Positions 6,522-15,252 of a stretch of DNA of 42,656 nucleotides are shown piece by piece; the first letter of the stretch is position 1; every line of letters begins with the position of its first letter. The notes beneath the pieces are model-generated. The model did not search any database. It was not told the origin of the DNA and saw only the letters and a program-made list of their open reading frames with translations. This stretch comes from Rhodobacterales bacterium (lineage in GTDB: Bacteria > Pseudomonadota > Alphaproteobacteria > Rhodobacterales > Rhodobacteraceae), in assembly GCA_009993005.1 (NCBI GenBank), contig JAACUH010000078.1, positions 35,536 through 78,191 of the forward strand. The letters are read 5' to 3'. The position numbers and the translations under genes are program-made.

Positions 6522-8810
6522 ATGAACAAGGTGATTACCGACGGGCTGGTGCTGATGCCGACGCCCTTTTCCGCGGGGTTGAATGTCTGGTCGAGCGGCG
6601 ACGGCACGCCGGGGTCGGATACCTATGCGGGGTCGGGCAATGGCGTCTTTGTGCCCGCCGATCAGGATTTTGCCGGCTGTCTCGAGATCACCAAGACCGC
6701 CAGCACCACCAAGCTGCGCTATATGGGCGAGACCACGGTGCTGCCGGGCTGCTACCTGCGCGTGACCGCGCGGGTGAAGGCGGTGGCGGGCGCGCTGCCT
6801 GCCGTGCGCATCGCGGGCTGGGCCGGGGGCGCCGGCGGCGCACCTGTGACGGGCGTGACGACGACCGGGCCGTCCAGGCAGCTTGTCACCTATGGCGAGG
6901 TGGTCGAGGTGAGCGCGATCATCGGCACCGGGCAGCGCACCGGGGTCAACATGGTCTGGTCCGGGGTGATCTATGGCCATTTCGGGCTGGACCTGACCGG
7001 GCCCAATGGCGGCGTGGTGCGCATCGACGACATCGTGATCGAGGATGTGACAGAGGTCTTTCACCGCAACATGATGGCGATGGTCGATGTGCGCGACTAT
7101 GGCGCCATCGGCAATGGCACGGCCAATGATGCCGCGGCCTTTCTCGCCGCCGATGCCGCTGCGGCGGGGCGCGAGGTGCTGGTCTCGGCCGGGACATATT
7201 ACCTGAACGCCGATGTCACGATGCAGAGCCGCGTGCGGTTCGAGGGCAAGGTGACGATGCCGGTGGGGCGCCGTTTCATCCTGCAAAAGAACTTTGACTA
7301 CGCGACCTATGTCGATGCCTTCGGCAATGAAGAGCTGGCCTTCAAGAAGGCCTTTCAGGCGCTGATCAACTTTGCCGATCACGAAGGGCTCGACCTGGGC
7401 GGGCGGCGCATCAGCCTGAGCGGGCCGGTGGACATGCAGGGCTGCGATCCGACGCGCACCAGCTTTGCCACGCGCCGGGTGATCCGCAACGGGCAGTTCC
7501 AGCCGATCCCCGGCACGGCCTGGAACACTGCTGTCGTGACCTCGGCGGGGACCTACAACCCGGCCTCGCCGCTCGAGCTGACCGCCGTCACCAATATCGC
7601 CAATGTCGCCGTGGGCTCGCTTGTCACCGGCAACGGGGTCGGGCGCGAGGTCTATGTGCGCGCGGTGAACGTCGCGCAGCAGCGCATCACGCTGAGCCGC
7701 GAGCTTTATGATGCGGCGGGCACGCAGACCTTTACCTTCAGGAGGTTCAAGTATCTGCTCGATTTCTCGGGATATGAGGAGCTCAGCCAGTTCGTGCTGG
7801 CCGATATCGAGTTCCAGTGCGACGGCGAGGCGAGCGCCGTCATGCTCGCGCGGCAGGGACTGACATTCGCGTTGCGCGACTGTTTCATCACCAGGCCCAA
7901 GGATCGCGGCATCACCTCGATCGGGACCGGTTGTCAGGGGATGCTGATCGACCGCTGCCAGTTCCAGTCGAACGAGCAGAGCGCCAATGTGCTCTCGCGG
8001 ACCACCATCGGGCTCAACGCCAATGCCAATGACGTCAAGATCCGCGACAACCGCGCCGTGATGTTCAAGCATTTCGCGGTGTTGGGCGGCACCGGATCGC
8101 TGATTTCGGGCAATCACTGGTTTCAGGGCGACACGACCAGCAACGGCGTGCGGATCGGCGGGCTGATCCTCACGCTGCCCAACCAGCAATCGGTGATCAC
8201 CGGCAACTATATCGACAACAACTTCATCGAATGGACCAACGAGCATGACGCGACGCCGGCGCTGGGCGCGCAGTTCTCGTTCGGCGGGCTCACCATCACC
8301 GGCAATACCTGCGTGGTCAGCAACGTGGGGCCGTGGTTCAACTGGCTGGTGATCAAGCCCTACGGGCCGGGGCATTTCGTGCACGGGCTGTCGGTGATCA
8401 GCAACGTTTTCCGCACGTTCGGCGGCAATATCAACCGGATCGAGGCGGTGGACACGACATTCGCCGACCTCGACTATACCAAGATGCGCAACGTCAATTT
8501 CATCGGCAATGCCTTCAACGGGGTGAACCAGGAGGTGCGCAATCCGCTCTCCTTTGCCCATACGCAGGCGACGGCGAGCCGGTTCTGGGTGGCGGATCCG
8601 GGCACCTGGCTGCCCTTCAACGGGCGCGCGCGCACGGTCGAGGCGGTGGTGCCGGCAGGTCAGATCCTGAATGCGGGGGGGCAGAACATCTATGAGGCGC
8701 CCTATGTGCAGACCGAGTTTGGCGCGAGTGGCCGGCAGGTGCGGGCGGTGTTCGGCACGGCGGTGACGGGTGCGCTGCGCATCGTGGTGCGGATCGACAA
8801 TCCGCAGTAG
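6522..8810 (+). CDS. Pectate-lyase-like parallel beta-helix protein (GH28-related)
   Basis: 763 residues from ATG 6522, which has AAAAGGGG 6 bases upstream; an ATG six bases earlier is possible. The N-terminal ~180 residues look like a carbohydrate-binding-type beta-sandwich. Then comes VRDYGAIGNGTANDAAAF, the hallmark opening of Pectate_lyase_3 beta-helix proteins, followed by rungs rich in I-x-G-N / I-x-D-N turns (VITGNYIDNN, LTITGNTC, NFIGNAF). No signal peptide is visible, so export would need a non-classical route. Such folds occur in polysaccharide lyases and in phage tailspikes. No catalytic triad can be assigned, and no phage or exopolysaccharide genes are nearby. It stands alone, with its own structured leader and terminator. 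Confidence 0.75.
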   Translation: MNKVITDGLVLMPTPFSAGLNVWSSGDGTPGSDTYAGSGNGVFVPADQDFAGCLEITKTASTTKLRYMGETTVLPGCYLRVTARVKAVAGALPAVRIAGWAGGAGGAPVTGVTTTGPSRQLVTYGEVVEVSAIIGTGQRTGVNMVWSGVIYGHFGLDLTGPNGGVVRIDDIVIEDVTEVFHRNMMAMVDVRDYGAIGNGTANDAAAFLAADAAAAGREVLVSAGTYYLNADVTMQSRVRFEGKVTMPVGRRFILQKNFDYATYVDAFGNEELAFKKAFQALINFADHEGLDLGGRRISLSGPVDMQGCDPTRTSFATRRVIRNGQFQPIPGTAWNTAVVTSAGTYNPASPLELTAVTNIANVAVGSLVTGNGVGREVYVRAVNVAQQRITLSRELYDAAGTQTFTFRRFKYLLDFSGYEELSQFVLADIEFQCDGEASAVMLARQGLTFALRDCFITRPKDRGITSIGTGCQGMLIDRCQFQSNEQSANVLSRTTIGLNANANDVKIRDNRAVMFKHFAVLGGTGSLISGNHWFQGDTTSNGVRIGGLILTLPNQQSVITGNYIDNNFIEWTNEHDATPALGAQFSFGGLTITGNTCVVSNVGPWFNWLVIKPYGPGHFVHGLSVISNVFRTFGGNINRIEAVDTTFADLDYTKMRNVNFIGNAFNGVNQEVRNPLSFAHTQATASRFWVADPGTWLPFNGRARTVEAVVPAGQILNAGGQNIYEAPYVQTEFGASGRQVRAVFGTAVTGALRIVVRIDNPQ

Positions 8811-8835
8811 CCGCCTGTGGTTTGGGGGGAGGATG

Positions 8836-8860
8836 GGGGGTGCCTGCGGGCGCCCCCTTT
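8836..8860 (+). terminator. Rho-independent terminator after the beta-helix gene
   Basis: GGGGGTGCC (8836-8844) pairs with GGCGCCCCC (8849-8857) around a TGCG loop, nine pairs including one G-U, followed directly by TTT and a T-rich stretch. It sits 25 bp after the stop codon at 8810 and isolates the gene from the urease operon. Confidence 0.75.
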
Positions 8861-8877
8861 GGCATTTGTTCGCGAGC

Positions 8878-8894
8878 TGCACGAATTTTGGGCA
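8878..8894 (+). promoter_or_regulatory. Possible NtrC-type site upstream of the urease operon
   Basis: TGCAC-N7-GGGCA differs by one base from the symmetric TGCAC-N7-GTGCA half-site pattern of enterobacterial NtrC sites and lies about 110 bp upstream of ureD. Nitrogen control of urease is common in Rhodobacter relatives, but NtrC sites in this group are less well defined, so this is weak evidence. Confidence 0.3.
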
Positions 8895-9001
8895 TTCGGG
8901 GGCAAAATCGCCGCCGGTCTGGTGGCATGGGTGCGGTGACAGTGGCATCGGACGGGGCAGCAGGCGACAGTCGCCGCGATGGTATTGAACGGGGGCTGGC
9001 C

Positions 9002-9832
9002 GTGAACATGCGCGCCACGATGCAGGTCGCAACCCTGACGCCGCGCGCGCAGGGCGCGCTGCGGCTGGTCGCGCGCGCGGCCCGTGGCGGGAGTGTGATC
9101 GACACGCTGCGCACCTCCGGCTCGCTCAAGGCGCTGTTCCCGCGTGCGCCGGGCGCGGCGCTGCAGGCGGTGTTTCTCAACACCGCAGGCGGGCTGACGG
9201 GCGGCGACCGGATGGAGGTGGATGTCGCGGCAGAGGCGGGGGCGCATCTGGTCGTGGCCTCGCAGGCGGCCGAGCGCGCCTATCGCGCCCAGCCCGGCAG
9301 CCATGCCGAGGTGACGGTGGCGCTGCGGGTGGCGGCGGGCGCGCGCATCGACTGGCTGCCGCAGGAGACGATCCTCTTTGAAGGCGCGGCGCTGCGCCGG
9401 CGGCTGCGGGTCGATCTGGCGCCGGGCGGGCGGGTGCTGCTCTGCGAGCCGGTGATCTTTGGCCGCGCGGCGATGGGCGAGGTGCTGCATGCCGCCGCGC
9501 TGCGCGACCGCTGGGAGGTCTGGCAGGGCGGGCGGCTGATCTGGGCCGATGCGCTGCGGCTCGAGGGCGACATTGCGGCGCATCTGGCGCGGGCGGGATG
9601 TGGCGGCGGGGCAGGGGCGATGGCGGGGCTTGCCTATGGCGGGCCGGACGCCGCCGCGCTGCTGGCGCCGCTGCGCGCGCTGTTGCCGCCGACCTGCGGG
9701 GTGAGCCTGCTGCCCGACGGCCTCCTCGTGTTGCGCCTTCTGATGCGCGACGGCTTTACCCTGCGCCGGGCGCTGATCCCGGTGATCGAGCGCCTGACCG
9801 GCGCGCCCTTGCCCAAAGTCTGGAGATTGTGA
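9002..9832 (+). CDS. ureD: Urease accessory protein UreD
   Basis: The scaffold of the UreDFG complex that delivers nickel to apo-urease. Diagnostic segments are [18 protein letters not shown], the [14 protein letters not shown] block and the mid-protein [14 protein letters not shown], all conserved in UreD/UreH. I start at GTG 9002 (GGGGG six bases upstream); ATG at 9008 is an equally good alternative and gives 275 residues. It is the first gene of the urease operon, with ureA four bases after the stop. A terminator of the preceding gene lies upstream, so the promoter should be in 8861-9001. Confidence 0.92.
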   Translation: MNMRATMQVATLTPRAQGALRLVARAARGGSVIDTLRTSGSLKALFPRAPGAALQAVFLNTAGGLTGGDRMEVDVAAEAGAHLVVASQAAERAYRAQPGSHAEVTVALRVAAGARIDWLPQETILFEGAALRRRLRVDLAPGGRVLLCEPVIFGRAAMGEVLHAAALRDRWEVWQGGRLIWADALRLEGDIAAHLARAGCGGGAGAMAGLAYGGPDAAALLAPLRALLPPTCGVSLLPDGLLVLRLLMRDGFTLRRALIPVIERLTGAPLPKVWRL

Positions 9833-9836
9833 CCCG

Positions 9837-10139
9837 ATGCAACTGACCCCGCGCGAAAAGGACAAACTGCTGATCTCGATGGCGGCCGAGGTGGCGCGGC
9901 GCAGGCTGGCGCGCGGCGTGCTGCTCAACCATCCCGAGGCGATCGCGCTGATTACCGACGCGGTGGTCGAAGGCGCGCGCGACGGACGGTCGGTCGCCGA
10001 CATGATGGAGGCCGGCGCGCAGGTCATCACCCGCGCGCAATGCATGCCGGGCGTGCCCGAGATGATCCACGAGGTGCAGGTCGAGGCGACGTTTCCCGAT
10101 GGCACCAAGCTTGTCACCGTGCACCAGCCGATCCGGTAG
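9837..10139 (+). CDS. ureA: Urease gamma subunit
   Basis: The small structural subunit of urease, 100 residues, standard length. It opens with the canonical [23 protein letters not shown] and contains [21 protein letters not shown], the [44 protein letters not shown] core being nearly invariant across ureases. It assembles with UreB and UreC in the cytoplasm into the (UreABC)3 enzyme. A copy of the dispersed GGGATATTT-type element lies between its stop and ureB. Confidence 0.97.
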   Translation: MQLTPREKDKLLISMAAEVARRRLARGVLLNHPEAIALITDAVVEGARDGRSVADMMEAGAQVITRAQCMPGVPEMIHEVQVEATFPDGTKLVTVHQPIR

Positions 10140-10140
10140 A

Positions 10141-10163
10141 TGAGTATTTGGGGCGCAAAGAAG
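10141..10163 (+). repeat. Dispersed GGGATATTT element, copy 2 (short)
   Basis: TGAGTATTTGGGGCGCAAAGAAG begins right after the ureA stop. It retains the ATTT(G)GGGC...AAGAAG half of the element but has lost the GC-rich hairpins on its 5' side. It lies within the urease operon. Confidence 0.6.
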
Positions 10164-10195
10164 CCGCGCGTTGTGGCCGACGAAAGGAGAGAGCG

Positions 10196-10501
10196 ATGAT
10201 TCCGGGCGAGATGTTTGTCGAGGACGGGATGCTTGAGCTGAACGCGGGGCGTGTGGCGATCACGCTCGAGGTCGCCAATACCGGCGACCGGCCGGTGCAG
10301 GTGGGCAGCCATTATCATTTTGCCGAGGCGAACCCTGCGCTGGACTTTGACCGTGCGGCGGCGCGGGGCATGCGGCTCGACATTGCCGCAGGGACGGCGG
10401 TGCGCTTTGAGCCCGGACAGCGGCGCGAGGTCAGCCTGATCGCCTATGCGGGCGCGCGGGTGGTGCACGGGTTCAATGCAAAGGTCGCAGGCGCATTGTG
10501 A
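10196..10501 (+). CDS. ureB: Urease beta subunit
   Basis: 101 residues, normal for a separate UreB. It shows the expected [11 protein letters not shown] start, the [31 protein letters not shown] core and the ending [15 protein letters not shown]. It is a structural subunit that contacts the flap region of UreC. ATG 10196 is preceded by AAAGGAGAGAG, a strong ribosome binding site. It is separated from ureC by 712 bp that hold a tandem repeat, a dispersed element and the carboxymuconolactone-decarboxylase-like gene; in most operons ureB and ureC are adjacent. Confidence 0.97.
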   Translation: MIPGEMFVEDGMLELNAGRVAITLEVANTGDRPVQVGSHYHFAEANPALDFDRAAARGMRLDIAAGTAVRFEPGQRREVSLIAYAGARVVHGFNAKVAGAL

Positions 10502-10540
10502 TCTTGCCATCAGCGCGCCCAAGCATTCCGGCGGCAGGGG

Positions 10541-10610
10541 CGGTGTAGCGGGGGCGGTGTAGCGGGGGCGGCGTAGCGGGGGCGGCGTAGCGGGGGCGGC
10601 GTAGCGGGGG
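10541..10610 (+). repeat. Five 14-bp tandem repeats between ureB and the inserted gene
   Basis: Unit CGGYGTAGCGGGGG at 10541, 10555, 10569, 10583 and 10597. The first two copies have CGGTG, the last three CGGCG. The last copy's GGGGG runs into the first hairpin of the dispersed element at 10606. The array contains regularly spaced TAG triplets and has no convincing coding potential. Confidence 0.92.
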
Positions 10611-10662
10611 CGCTGCCCCCGTCCCTGCGGGACTCCCCCGGGATATTTGGGGCAAGATGAAG
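10606..10662 (+). repeat. Dispersed GGGATATTT element, copy 3 (full length)
   Basis: Three parts: hairpin A, GGGGGC-GCT-GCCCCC (10606-10620); hairpin B, GTCCC-TGC-GGGAC (10621-10633); tail TCCCCCGGGATATTT then GGGGCAAGATGAAG (10634-10662). The GAAGGG at its 3' edge lies 7 bases before the ATG of the next gene and probably serves as its ribosome binding site. Confidence 0.85.
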
Positions 10663-10671
10663 GGATGAGGG

Positions 10672-11226
10672 ATGGGCGCCGTGCCGGGGCTGCAGGATGC
10701 ACAGGCGTCGGAGGTGGCGGAGGTGGCGCGGGCGGTCCTTGATGACATCCGCGCGAGGCGGACCACGGATCATGTCAACGATTTCAGGCGGATGCTGGCC
10801 AATGATCCGGCCCTGCCGCGCGCGGTCCGGGAGCGGTTGCAGGTGGTCTTGGCGCCCGGCGCGCTCGCCCCGCTGGTCAAGGAGATGATCTATGTGGCGG
10901 TTGCGGCCGCGACTGGCTGCCGCTGTTGCGTGCAGTCGCAGACTGCCGCCGCGCGGGCGAAGGGCAGGACAGAGGCGCAGCATGGCGAATTGCTCGTCGT
11001 GATCGGGATGGCGGCGCAGACCGATGCGCTGGTCACGGCGCTGGGGGTGGAGGGGAACGGGGTGTTTCTGAAATCGCCTGTTTTCTGGGCAGCCGGGCGC
11101 GTCAATGCCTGCAAAGTGGGCAAGTCGGGAGGGGGGCGTGGTGCGGGGCGCGCGCGCTCTTTTCAGGCGCCGGGGGGCCGGGTGACATCGGGCAGCATCT
11201 GCACGGAGCCGCCATGCCTGCCCTGA
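10672..11226 (+). CDS. Carboxymuconolactone decarboxylase/AhpD-like protein, degenerate, inside the urease operon
   Basis: 184 residues. Residues ~50-130 are clearly CMD/AhpD-like ([20 protein letters not shown], then [34 protein letters not shown]). The family's redox motif C-x2-C-x3-H reads C83-R-C-C86-V-Q-S-Q90: both cysteines are kept but the histidine is glutamine. After about residue 130, where relatives usually end, a 55-residue tail of biased composition runs 13 bp into ureC, as if the original stop had been lost. It splits ureB from ureC and is flanked by repeats, which suggests later insertion. Its role, if any, is unknown; loss of the His argues against ordinary peroxidase or decarboxylase activity. 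Confidence 0.7.
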   Translation: MGAVPGLQDAQASEVAEVARAVLDDIRARRTTDHVNDFRRMLANDPALPRAVRERLQVVLAPGALAPLVKEMIYVAVAAATGCRCCVQSQTAAARAKGRTEAQHGELLVVIGMAAQTDALVTALGVEGNGVFLKSPVFWAAGRVNACKVGKSGGGRGAGRARSFQAPGGRVTSGSICTEPPCLP

Positions 11227-12923
11227 TTTCCCGCCGCGACTATGCCGCGATGTTCGGCCCCACCACCGGCGACAGGGTCAGGCTCGCCGATACCGAGCTC
11301 GTCATCGAGGTGGAGCGTGACCTCACCACCTATGGCGAGGAGGTCAAGTTCGGCGGCGGCAAGGTGATTCGGGACGGGATGGGCCAGAGCCAGTTGACCC
11401 GCGCGCAGGGGGCGGTCGATACGGTGATCACCAATGCGCTGATCGTGGACTGGACCGGCATCTACAAGGCCGATGTCGGGATCAGGGACGGGCGCATCCA
11501 CAAGATCGGCAAGGCCGGAAACCCCGATACGCAGCCCGGCGTCGATATCATCGTGGGGCCGGGGACCGAGGCCATCGCCGGTGAGGGGCGGATCCTGACG
11601 GCGGGCGGGATCGACAGCCATATCCATTTCATCTGCCCGCAGCAGATCGAGGATGCGCTGCATTCGGGCCTCACCACCATGATCGGCGGCGGCACGGGCC
11701 CCGCGCATGGCACGCTCGCCACCACCTGCACGCCGGGTGCCTGGCATATCGGGCGGATGCTGCAGGCGGCGGATGCCTTTCCGATGAACCTGATGTTCGC
11801 GGGCAAGGGCAATGCCTCGCTGCCCGGAGCGCTCGAAGAGCAGGTGATCGGCGGCGCTGCCGCGCTGAAACTGCATGAGGACTGGGGCACCACGCCTTCG
11901 GCCATCGACTGCTGCCTGAGCGTCGCCGATGCGATGGACGTGCCGGTGATGATCCATACCGACACGCTCAACGAGAGCGGCTTTGTCGAGAACACGATGG
12001 CCGCGCTCAAGGGCCGCACGATCCACGCCTTCCATACCGAGGGCGCGGGGGGCGGCCATGCGCCCGACATCATCCGCATCTGCGGGCTGCCCAATGTGCT
12101 GCCGTCCTCGACCAACCCGACGCGGCCCTTTACCGTGAACACGGTGGATGAACACCTCGACATGCTGATGGTGTGCCATCACCTCGACAAATCCATTCCC
12201 GAGGATGTGGCCTTTGCCGAAAGCCGGATCCGGCGCGAGACGATCGCGGCCGAGGATATTCTGCATGACATGGGCGCCTTCAGCATCATCGCGAGCGACA
12301 GTCAGGCGATGGGGCGGGTGGGCGAGGTGCTGATCCGCACCTGGCAAACGGCGCACAAGATGAAGGTGCAGCGCGGGCGGCTGGCCGAGGAGACGGGCGC
12401 CAACGACAATTTCCGCGTGCGCCGCTATATCGCGAAATACACCATCAACGCCGCGATCGCCAATGGCATCGGGCATGAGCTGGGCAGCGTGGAGGAGGGC
12501 AAGCGCGCCGATCTGGTGCTGTGGAACCCGGCGTTTTTCGGGGTCAAGCCCGAGATGGTGCTGATGGCCGGCACCATCGTCTGCGCGCAGATGGGCGACC
12601 CCAATGCGTCGATCCCCACGCCGCAGCCGGTCTATACCCGGCCGATGTTCGGCGCCTATGGGCGGTCGGTCGAACGCTCTGCCGTGACATTCGTCAGCGC
12701 CGCCGCGCAGGCCGACGGCATCGGCGCGCGGCTGGGGCTGGCCAAGGATACCGTGGCGGTGAGAGACACCCGCGACATCGGCAAGCGCGACCTCAGGCTC
12801 AACGATGCAATGCCCCATATCGAGGTCAACCCCGAGACCTATGAGGTGCGCGCGGATGGCGAATTGCTCACCTGCGCGCCCGCCGAGGTGCTGCCGATGG
12901 CGCAGCGCTATTTCCTGTTCTGA
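11214..12923 (+). CDS. ureC: Urease alpha (catalytic) subunit
   Basis: Hydrolyses urea to ammonia and carbamate. 569 residues from ATG 11214. All nickel-site and active-site residues are in place: His136 and His138 (DSHIH), Lys219 for carbamylation (LKLHEDWG), His248, His274, Asp362 (ASDSQAMG), and the flap Cys321-His322 (MVCHHLD). The numbering runs two residues ahead of the Klebsiella enzyme. The start overlaps the 3' end of the CMD-like gene by 13 bp; CGGAG about 6-10 bases upstream is the likely ribosome binding site. Nothing suggests loss of function. Confidence 0.98.
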   Translation: MPALISRRDYAAMFGPTTGDRVRLADTELVIEVERDLTTYGEEVKFGGGKVIRDGMGQSQLTRAQGAVDTVITNALIVDWTGIYKADVGIRDGRIHKIGKAGNPDTQPGVDIIVGPGTEAIAGEGRILTAGGIDSHIHFICPQQIEDALHSGLTTMIGGGTGPAHGTLATTCTPGAWHIGRMLQAADAFPMNLMFAGKGNASLPGALEEQVIGGAAALKLHEDWGTTPSAIDCCLSVADAMDVPVMIHTDTLNESGFVENTMAALKGRTIHAFHTEGAGGGHAPDIIRICGLPNVLPSSTNPTRPFTVNTVDEHLDMLMVCHHLDKSIPEDVAFAESRIRRETIAAEDILHDMGAFSIIASDSQAMGRVGEVLIRTWQTAHKMKVQRGRLAEETGANDNFRVRRYIAKYTINAAIANGIGHELGSVEEGKRADLVLWNPAFFGVKPEMVLMAGTIVCAQMGDPNASIPTPQPVYTRPMFGAYGRSVERSAVTFVSAAAQADGIGARLGLAKDTVAVRDTRDIGKRDLRLNDAMPHIEVNPETYEVRADGELLTCAPAEVLPMAQRYFLF

Positions 12924-12976
12924 TCGGCGCGCAGATGGCGTAACCTGATCCTGTCGGAGCAGTGGTGGAGGCTGTT

Positions 12977-13600
12977 ATGCGGTGGCTTTTGGCGGGTCTG
13001 ATCATGCTGGCGGGCGGGCCCCTCGCCGCGCAATGCGTGACGCAGGCCGACCTCGCGCGCGGTGTGCTGTTCGACCGGCAGGGGGATGTCACGGGCCGGG
13101 CCATCGCGGCCGAGGGCGTGGTGAGGGTCGATTACGACTATGGCGCGCAGGGGTACACCGACCGGCGCGATATGGTGCAGGGCGTCTACGAGACTGCGCG
13201 GCTCGCCGAATCGGCCCCGCCCGATGTGATCGGTCTCTGGTCGAGCCGGACGACCGCGATCACCTGGCAGGGCCGCTTTCCGCCGCCCACGCCCGGCACC
13301 GGCTGGCAGAGCACCGCGAATACTCGCTGGGAGATGTCGGATTTCTCGGGCGTGCCGCAGCGCGGGCGCGAACGGTTCAGCGTGAGCTACACCTTTCTCG
13401 CCCAGACTGAGGCGCGGCTGGGTGGCTGCACCTATGCCGTGATCCCGGTCGAGGTCCGCTGGCGGGGGCGCGACAGCGACCAGACCCACCGCCATGCCTA
13501 TTTTCCCGCGCTGGGCCTCGCGATCGAGACGCAGGTGACATACCACCTGACCGGCAATGTGAGCACCCATGGCATCACCGGCCTGCGAGCCGCGCCATGA
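12977..13600 (+). CDS. Exported protein of unknown function between ureC and ureE
   Basis: 207 residues from ATG 12977, which has GGAGG five bases upstream. It has a signal peptide (RWLLAGLIMLAGGPLAAQ) followed by a domain rich in aromatic and beta-type residues and two cysteines (Cys22 region and GGCTYAV) that could form a disulphide. Segments such as YDYGAQGYTDRRDMVQG and RERFSVSYTFLAQ are not recognised. Its stop overlaps the ureE start (ATGA), so it is co-translated with the urease accessory genes, yet an exported protein has no known part in cytoplasmic urease assembly. Confidence 0.75.
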   Translation: MRWLLAGLIMLAGGPLAAQCVTQADLARGVLFDRQGDVTGRAIAAEGVVRVDYDYGAQGYTDRRDMVQGVYETARLAESAPPDVIGLWSSRTTAITWQGRFPPPTPGTGWQSTANTRWEMSDFSGVPQRGRERFSVSYTFLAQTEARLGGCTYAVIPVEVRWRGRDSDQTHRHAYFPALGLAIETQVTYHLTGNVSTHGITGLRAAP

Positions 13601-14199
13601 CGGTGTCGCTGCCCGCAGCCTTTGGGATTGTCCGCGCGCCGCTGCCCCGCGCGCCCGTCGATTTTGTCGAGCTGCCCTATCACGCCCGGATGTTGCGGCG
13701 CAAACGGCTGGTGACGCTGCATGAAGAGGCGTTTCTGGTCGATCTGGCCGAAACGGTGAGCCTTGATGACGGCGACGCCTTTGCGCTCGCGGACGGGCGG
13801 CTGGTGGCGGTGATCGCGGCGGCCGAGCCGCTGATGGAGGTGCGCGGCGAGCTTGCGCGACTGGCCTGGCATATCGGCAATCGGCATGCGCCCTGTGCGG
13901 TCGCGGCCGACCGGCTGGTGATCCAGCGCGACCGGGTGCTGCGCGCGATGCTGCAAGGGTTGGGCGCGCAGGTCACGGACATCGACGCGCCGTTCCGGCC
14001 CGAGGGGGGCGCCTATGGCCACGGGCGGACGATGGGGCACAGCCATGCGCAAGGCGACCATGACGGGCGTGCCGAGGGGCATGACCACGACCATGACCAT
14101 GGCCACGACCATGGCCACGGCGACGAACATGGCCACGGACACGACCATGGCCACCACCATCCACCCGGCCATCCGCACGCGCATGACCATGACCACTGA
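13597..14199 (+). CDS. ureE: Urease nickel metallochaperone UreE with long His-rich tail
   Basis: Delivers Ni to UreG and apo-urease. The N-terminal peptide-binding domain (residues ~1-70) and the metal-binding domain (LARLAWHIGNRHAPCAVAADRLVIQRDRVLRAMLQGLGAQV, containing the NRH and the conserved His) are typical. The last ~60 residues hold more than 20 histidines alternating with Asp and Gly (HDHDHDHGHDHGHG), longer than the tail of many UreE proteins, and would store several nickel ions. Length is 200 residues. It overlaps the genes on both sides. Confidence 0.95.
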   Translation: MTVSLPAAFGIVRAPLPRAPVDFVELPYHARMLRRKRLVTLHEEAFLVDLAETVSLDDGDAFALADGRLVAVIAAAEPLMEVRGELARLAWHIGNRHAPCAVAADRLVIQRDRVLRAMLQGLGAQVTDIDAPFRPEGGAYGHGRTMGHSHAQGDHDGRAEGHDHDHDHGHDHGHGDEHGHGHDHGHHHPPGHPHAHDHDH

Positions 14200-14842
14200 C
14201 GGCCTGCTCACCCTGCAACAATGGCTTTCGCCCGCCTATCCGGTGGGGGCCTTCGCCTGGTCGCACGGGCTCGAACAGGCCATCGCGGACGGGCAGGTGC
14301 GCGATGCCGACAGCCTTTGCGACTGGCTGGAGGTGGTGCTGGCGCATGGCGCGGGGCGCAGTGACGCGATCCTGCTGGTGGCCGCGCATGATGCGGCGGA
14401 CGCGGCTGCGCTGGCCGGTATCGCCGAACTCGCGGCTGCGCTGGCCCCGAGCGCCGGGCGGCGGGCCGAGGCACTGGCGCAGGGCGCGGCCTTTGCCGCC
14501 ACGACGCGCGATGTCTGGGGCTACGACCTGCCCGACCTGCCCGACATGGCCTATCCGGTCGCCGTGGGCCGCGCGGCCGCGCTCGCCGGGGTGCCGGTCG
14601 GCGACGTGGTGCAGGCCTATCTGCTGGCCTTTGTCACCTCGCTCGCGCAGGCGGCGCAGCGGCTGATGCCGCTCGGCCAGACCGGGGCGCACCGCGTCAT
14701 CCGCGCTCTCGCACCGCTTTGTGCCGATGTGGCGCGCGCGGCGCTGGCGGCGACCCCCGACGATCTGGGCAGCGCCGCCTTTGCCATCGACATTGCCGCC
14801 ATGCGTCACGAGGTGCTGGCGCCGCGGATCTTCCGGTCATGA
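14183..14842 (+). CDS. ureF: Urease accessory protein UreF
   Basis: A helical protein that bridges UreD and UreG and gates GTP hydrolysis. Recognised by [26 protein letters not shown] at the N-terminus and by [26 protein letters not shown] in the C-terminal half, both standard for UreF. ATG 14183 (MTMTTDG) or ATG 14189 can be the start; both lie inside the His-rich end of ureE, in another frame. The earlier in-frame ATGs, from 14015, would translate ureE's histidine repeats and are rejected. The stop overlaps the next gene's start. Confidence 0.94.
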   Translation: MTMTTDGLLTLQQWLSPAYPVGAFAWSHGLEQAIADGQVRDADSLCDWLEVVLAHGAGRSDAILLVAAHDAADAAALAGIAELAAALAPSAGRRAEALAQGAAFAATTRDVWGYDLPDLPDMAYPVAVGRAAALAGVPVGDVVQAYLLAFVTSLAQAAQRLMPLGQTGAHRVIRALAPLCADVARAALAATPDDLGSAAFAIDIAAMRHEVLAPRIFRS

Positions 14843-15252
14843 CGGCGCTGATGTTCGCCCTTTCGGTGGTGCTGATCGTGATCGGCGGGGTCCACGTGAC
14901 ATGGGCGCTGGGCCTGTGGTGGCCGCTGCGCGACGAGGACCGCATGGTGCGCGCGGTCGTCGGCACGCGGGGCGCAACACGGATGCCCGGCCCGATCCCC
15001 TGCGCGCTGGTGGCGGTGATCCTGATGTTTGCCGCCGCCTGGCCCTGGTTTCTGGCCGGCTGGATCCGCACCACGGGGCTCGCGCTCGCCACCCTGGGCT
15101 TTGGTCTGCGCGGGGTGATGCCGTGGTTTCCCGGCTGGCGCCGCCTGACCCCGCAAGAGCCCTTTGCCACCTACGACCGCCGCTACTACGGCCCGCTTTG
15201 CCTCGCCCTCGCGGCGGGGTTTCTCATCCTGTTTGCAAAGGCGCTCGCATGA
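14839..15252 (+). CDS. Small DUF3995-like membrane protein between ureF and ureG
   Basis: 137 residues with four predicted membrane segments: [56 protein letters not shown] and [18 protein letters not shown]. The pattern [11 protein letters not shown] and the conserved [12 protein letters not shown] ending resemble DUF3995 proteins. Start and stop both overlap the neighbouring ure genes by four bases (ATGA at each end), so it is translated in lockstep with ureF and ureG. It is not related to known nickel or urea transporters, and its function is unknown. Confidence 0.75.
   Translation: MTALMFALSVVLIVIGGVHVTWALGLWWPLRDEDRMVRAVVGTRGATRMPGPIPCALVAVILMFAAAWPWFLAGWIRTTGLALATLGFGLRGVMPWFPGWRRLTPQEPFATYDRRYYGPLCLALAAGFLILFAKALA

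Noticed and set aside
6522-8810. Prophage tailspike
   Set aside because: The beta-helix fold fits, but there are no phage structural, integrase or lysis genes nearby and base composition matches its neighbours.
10541-10610. CRISPR array
   Set aside because: The 14-bp units are directly contiguous with no spacers, and no cas genes are present.
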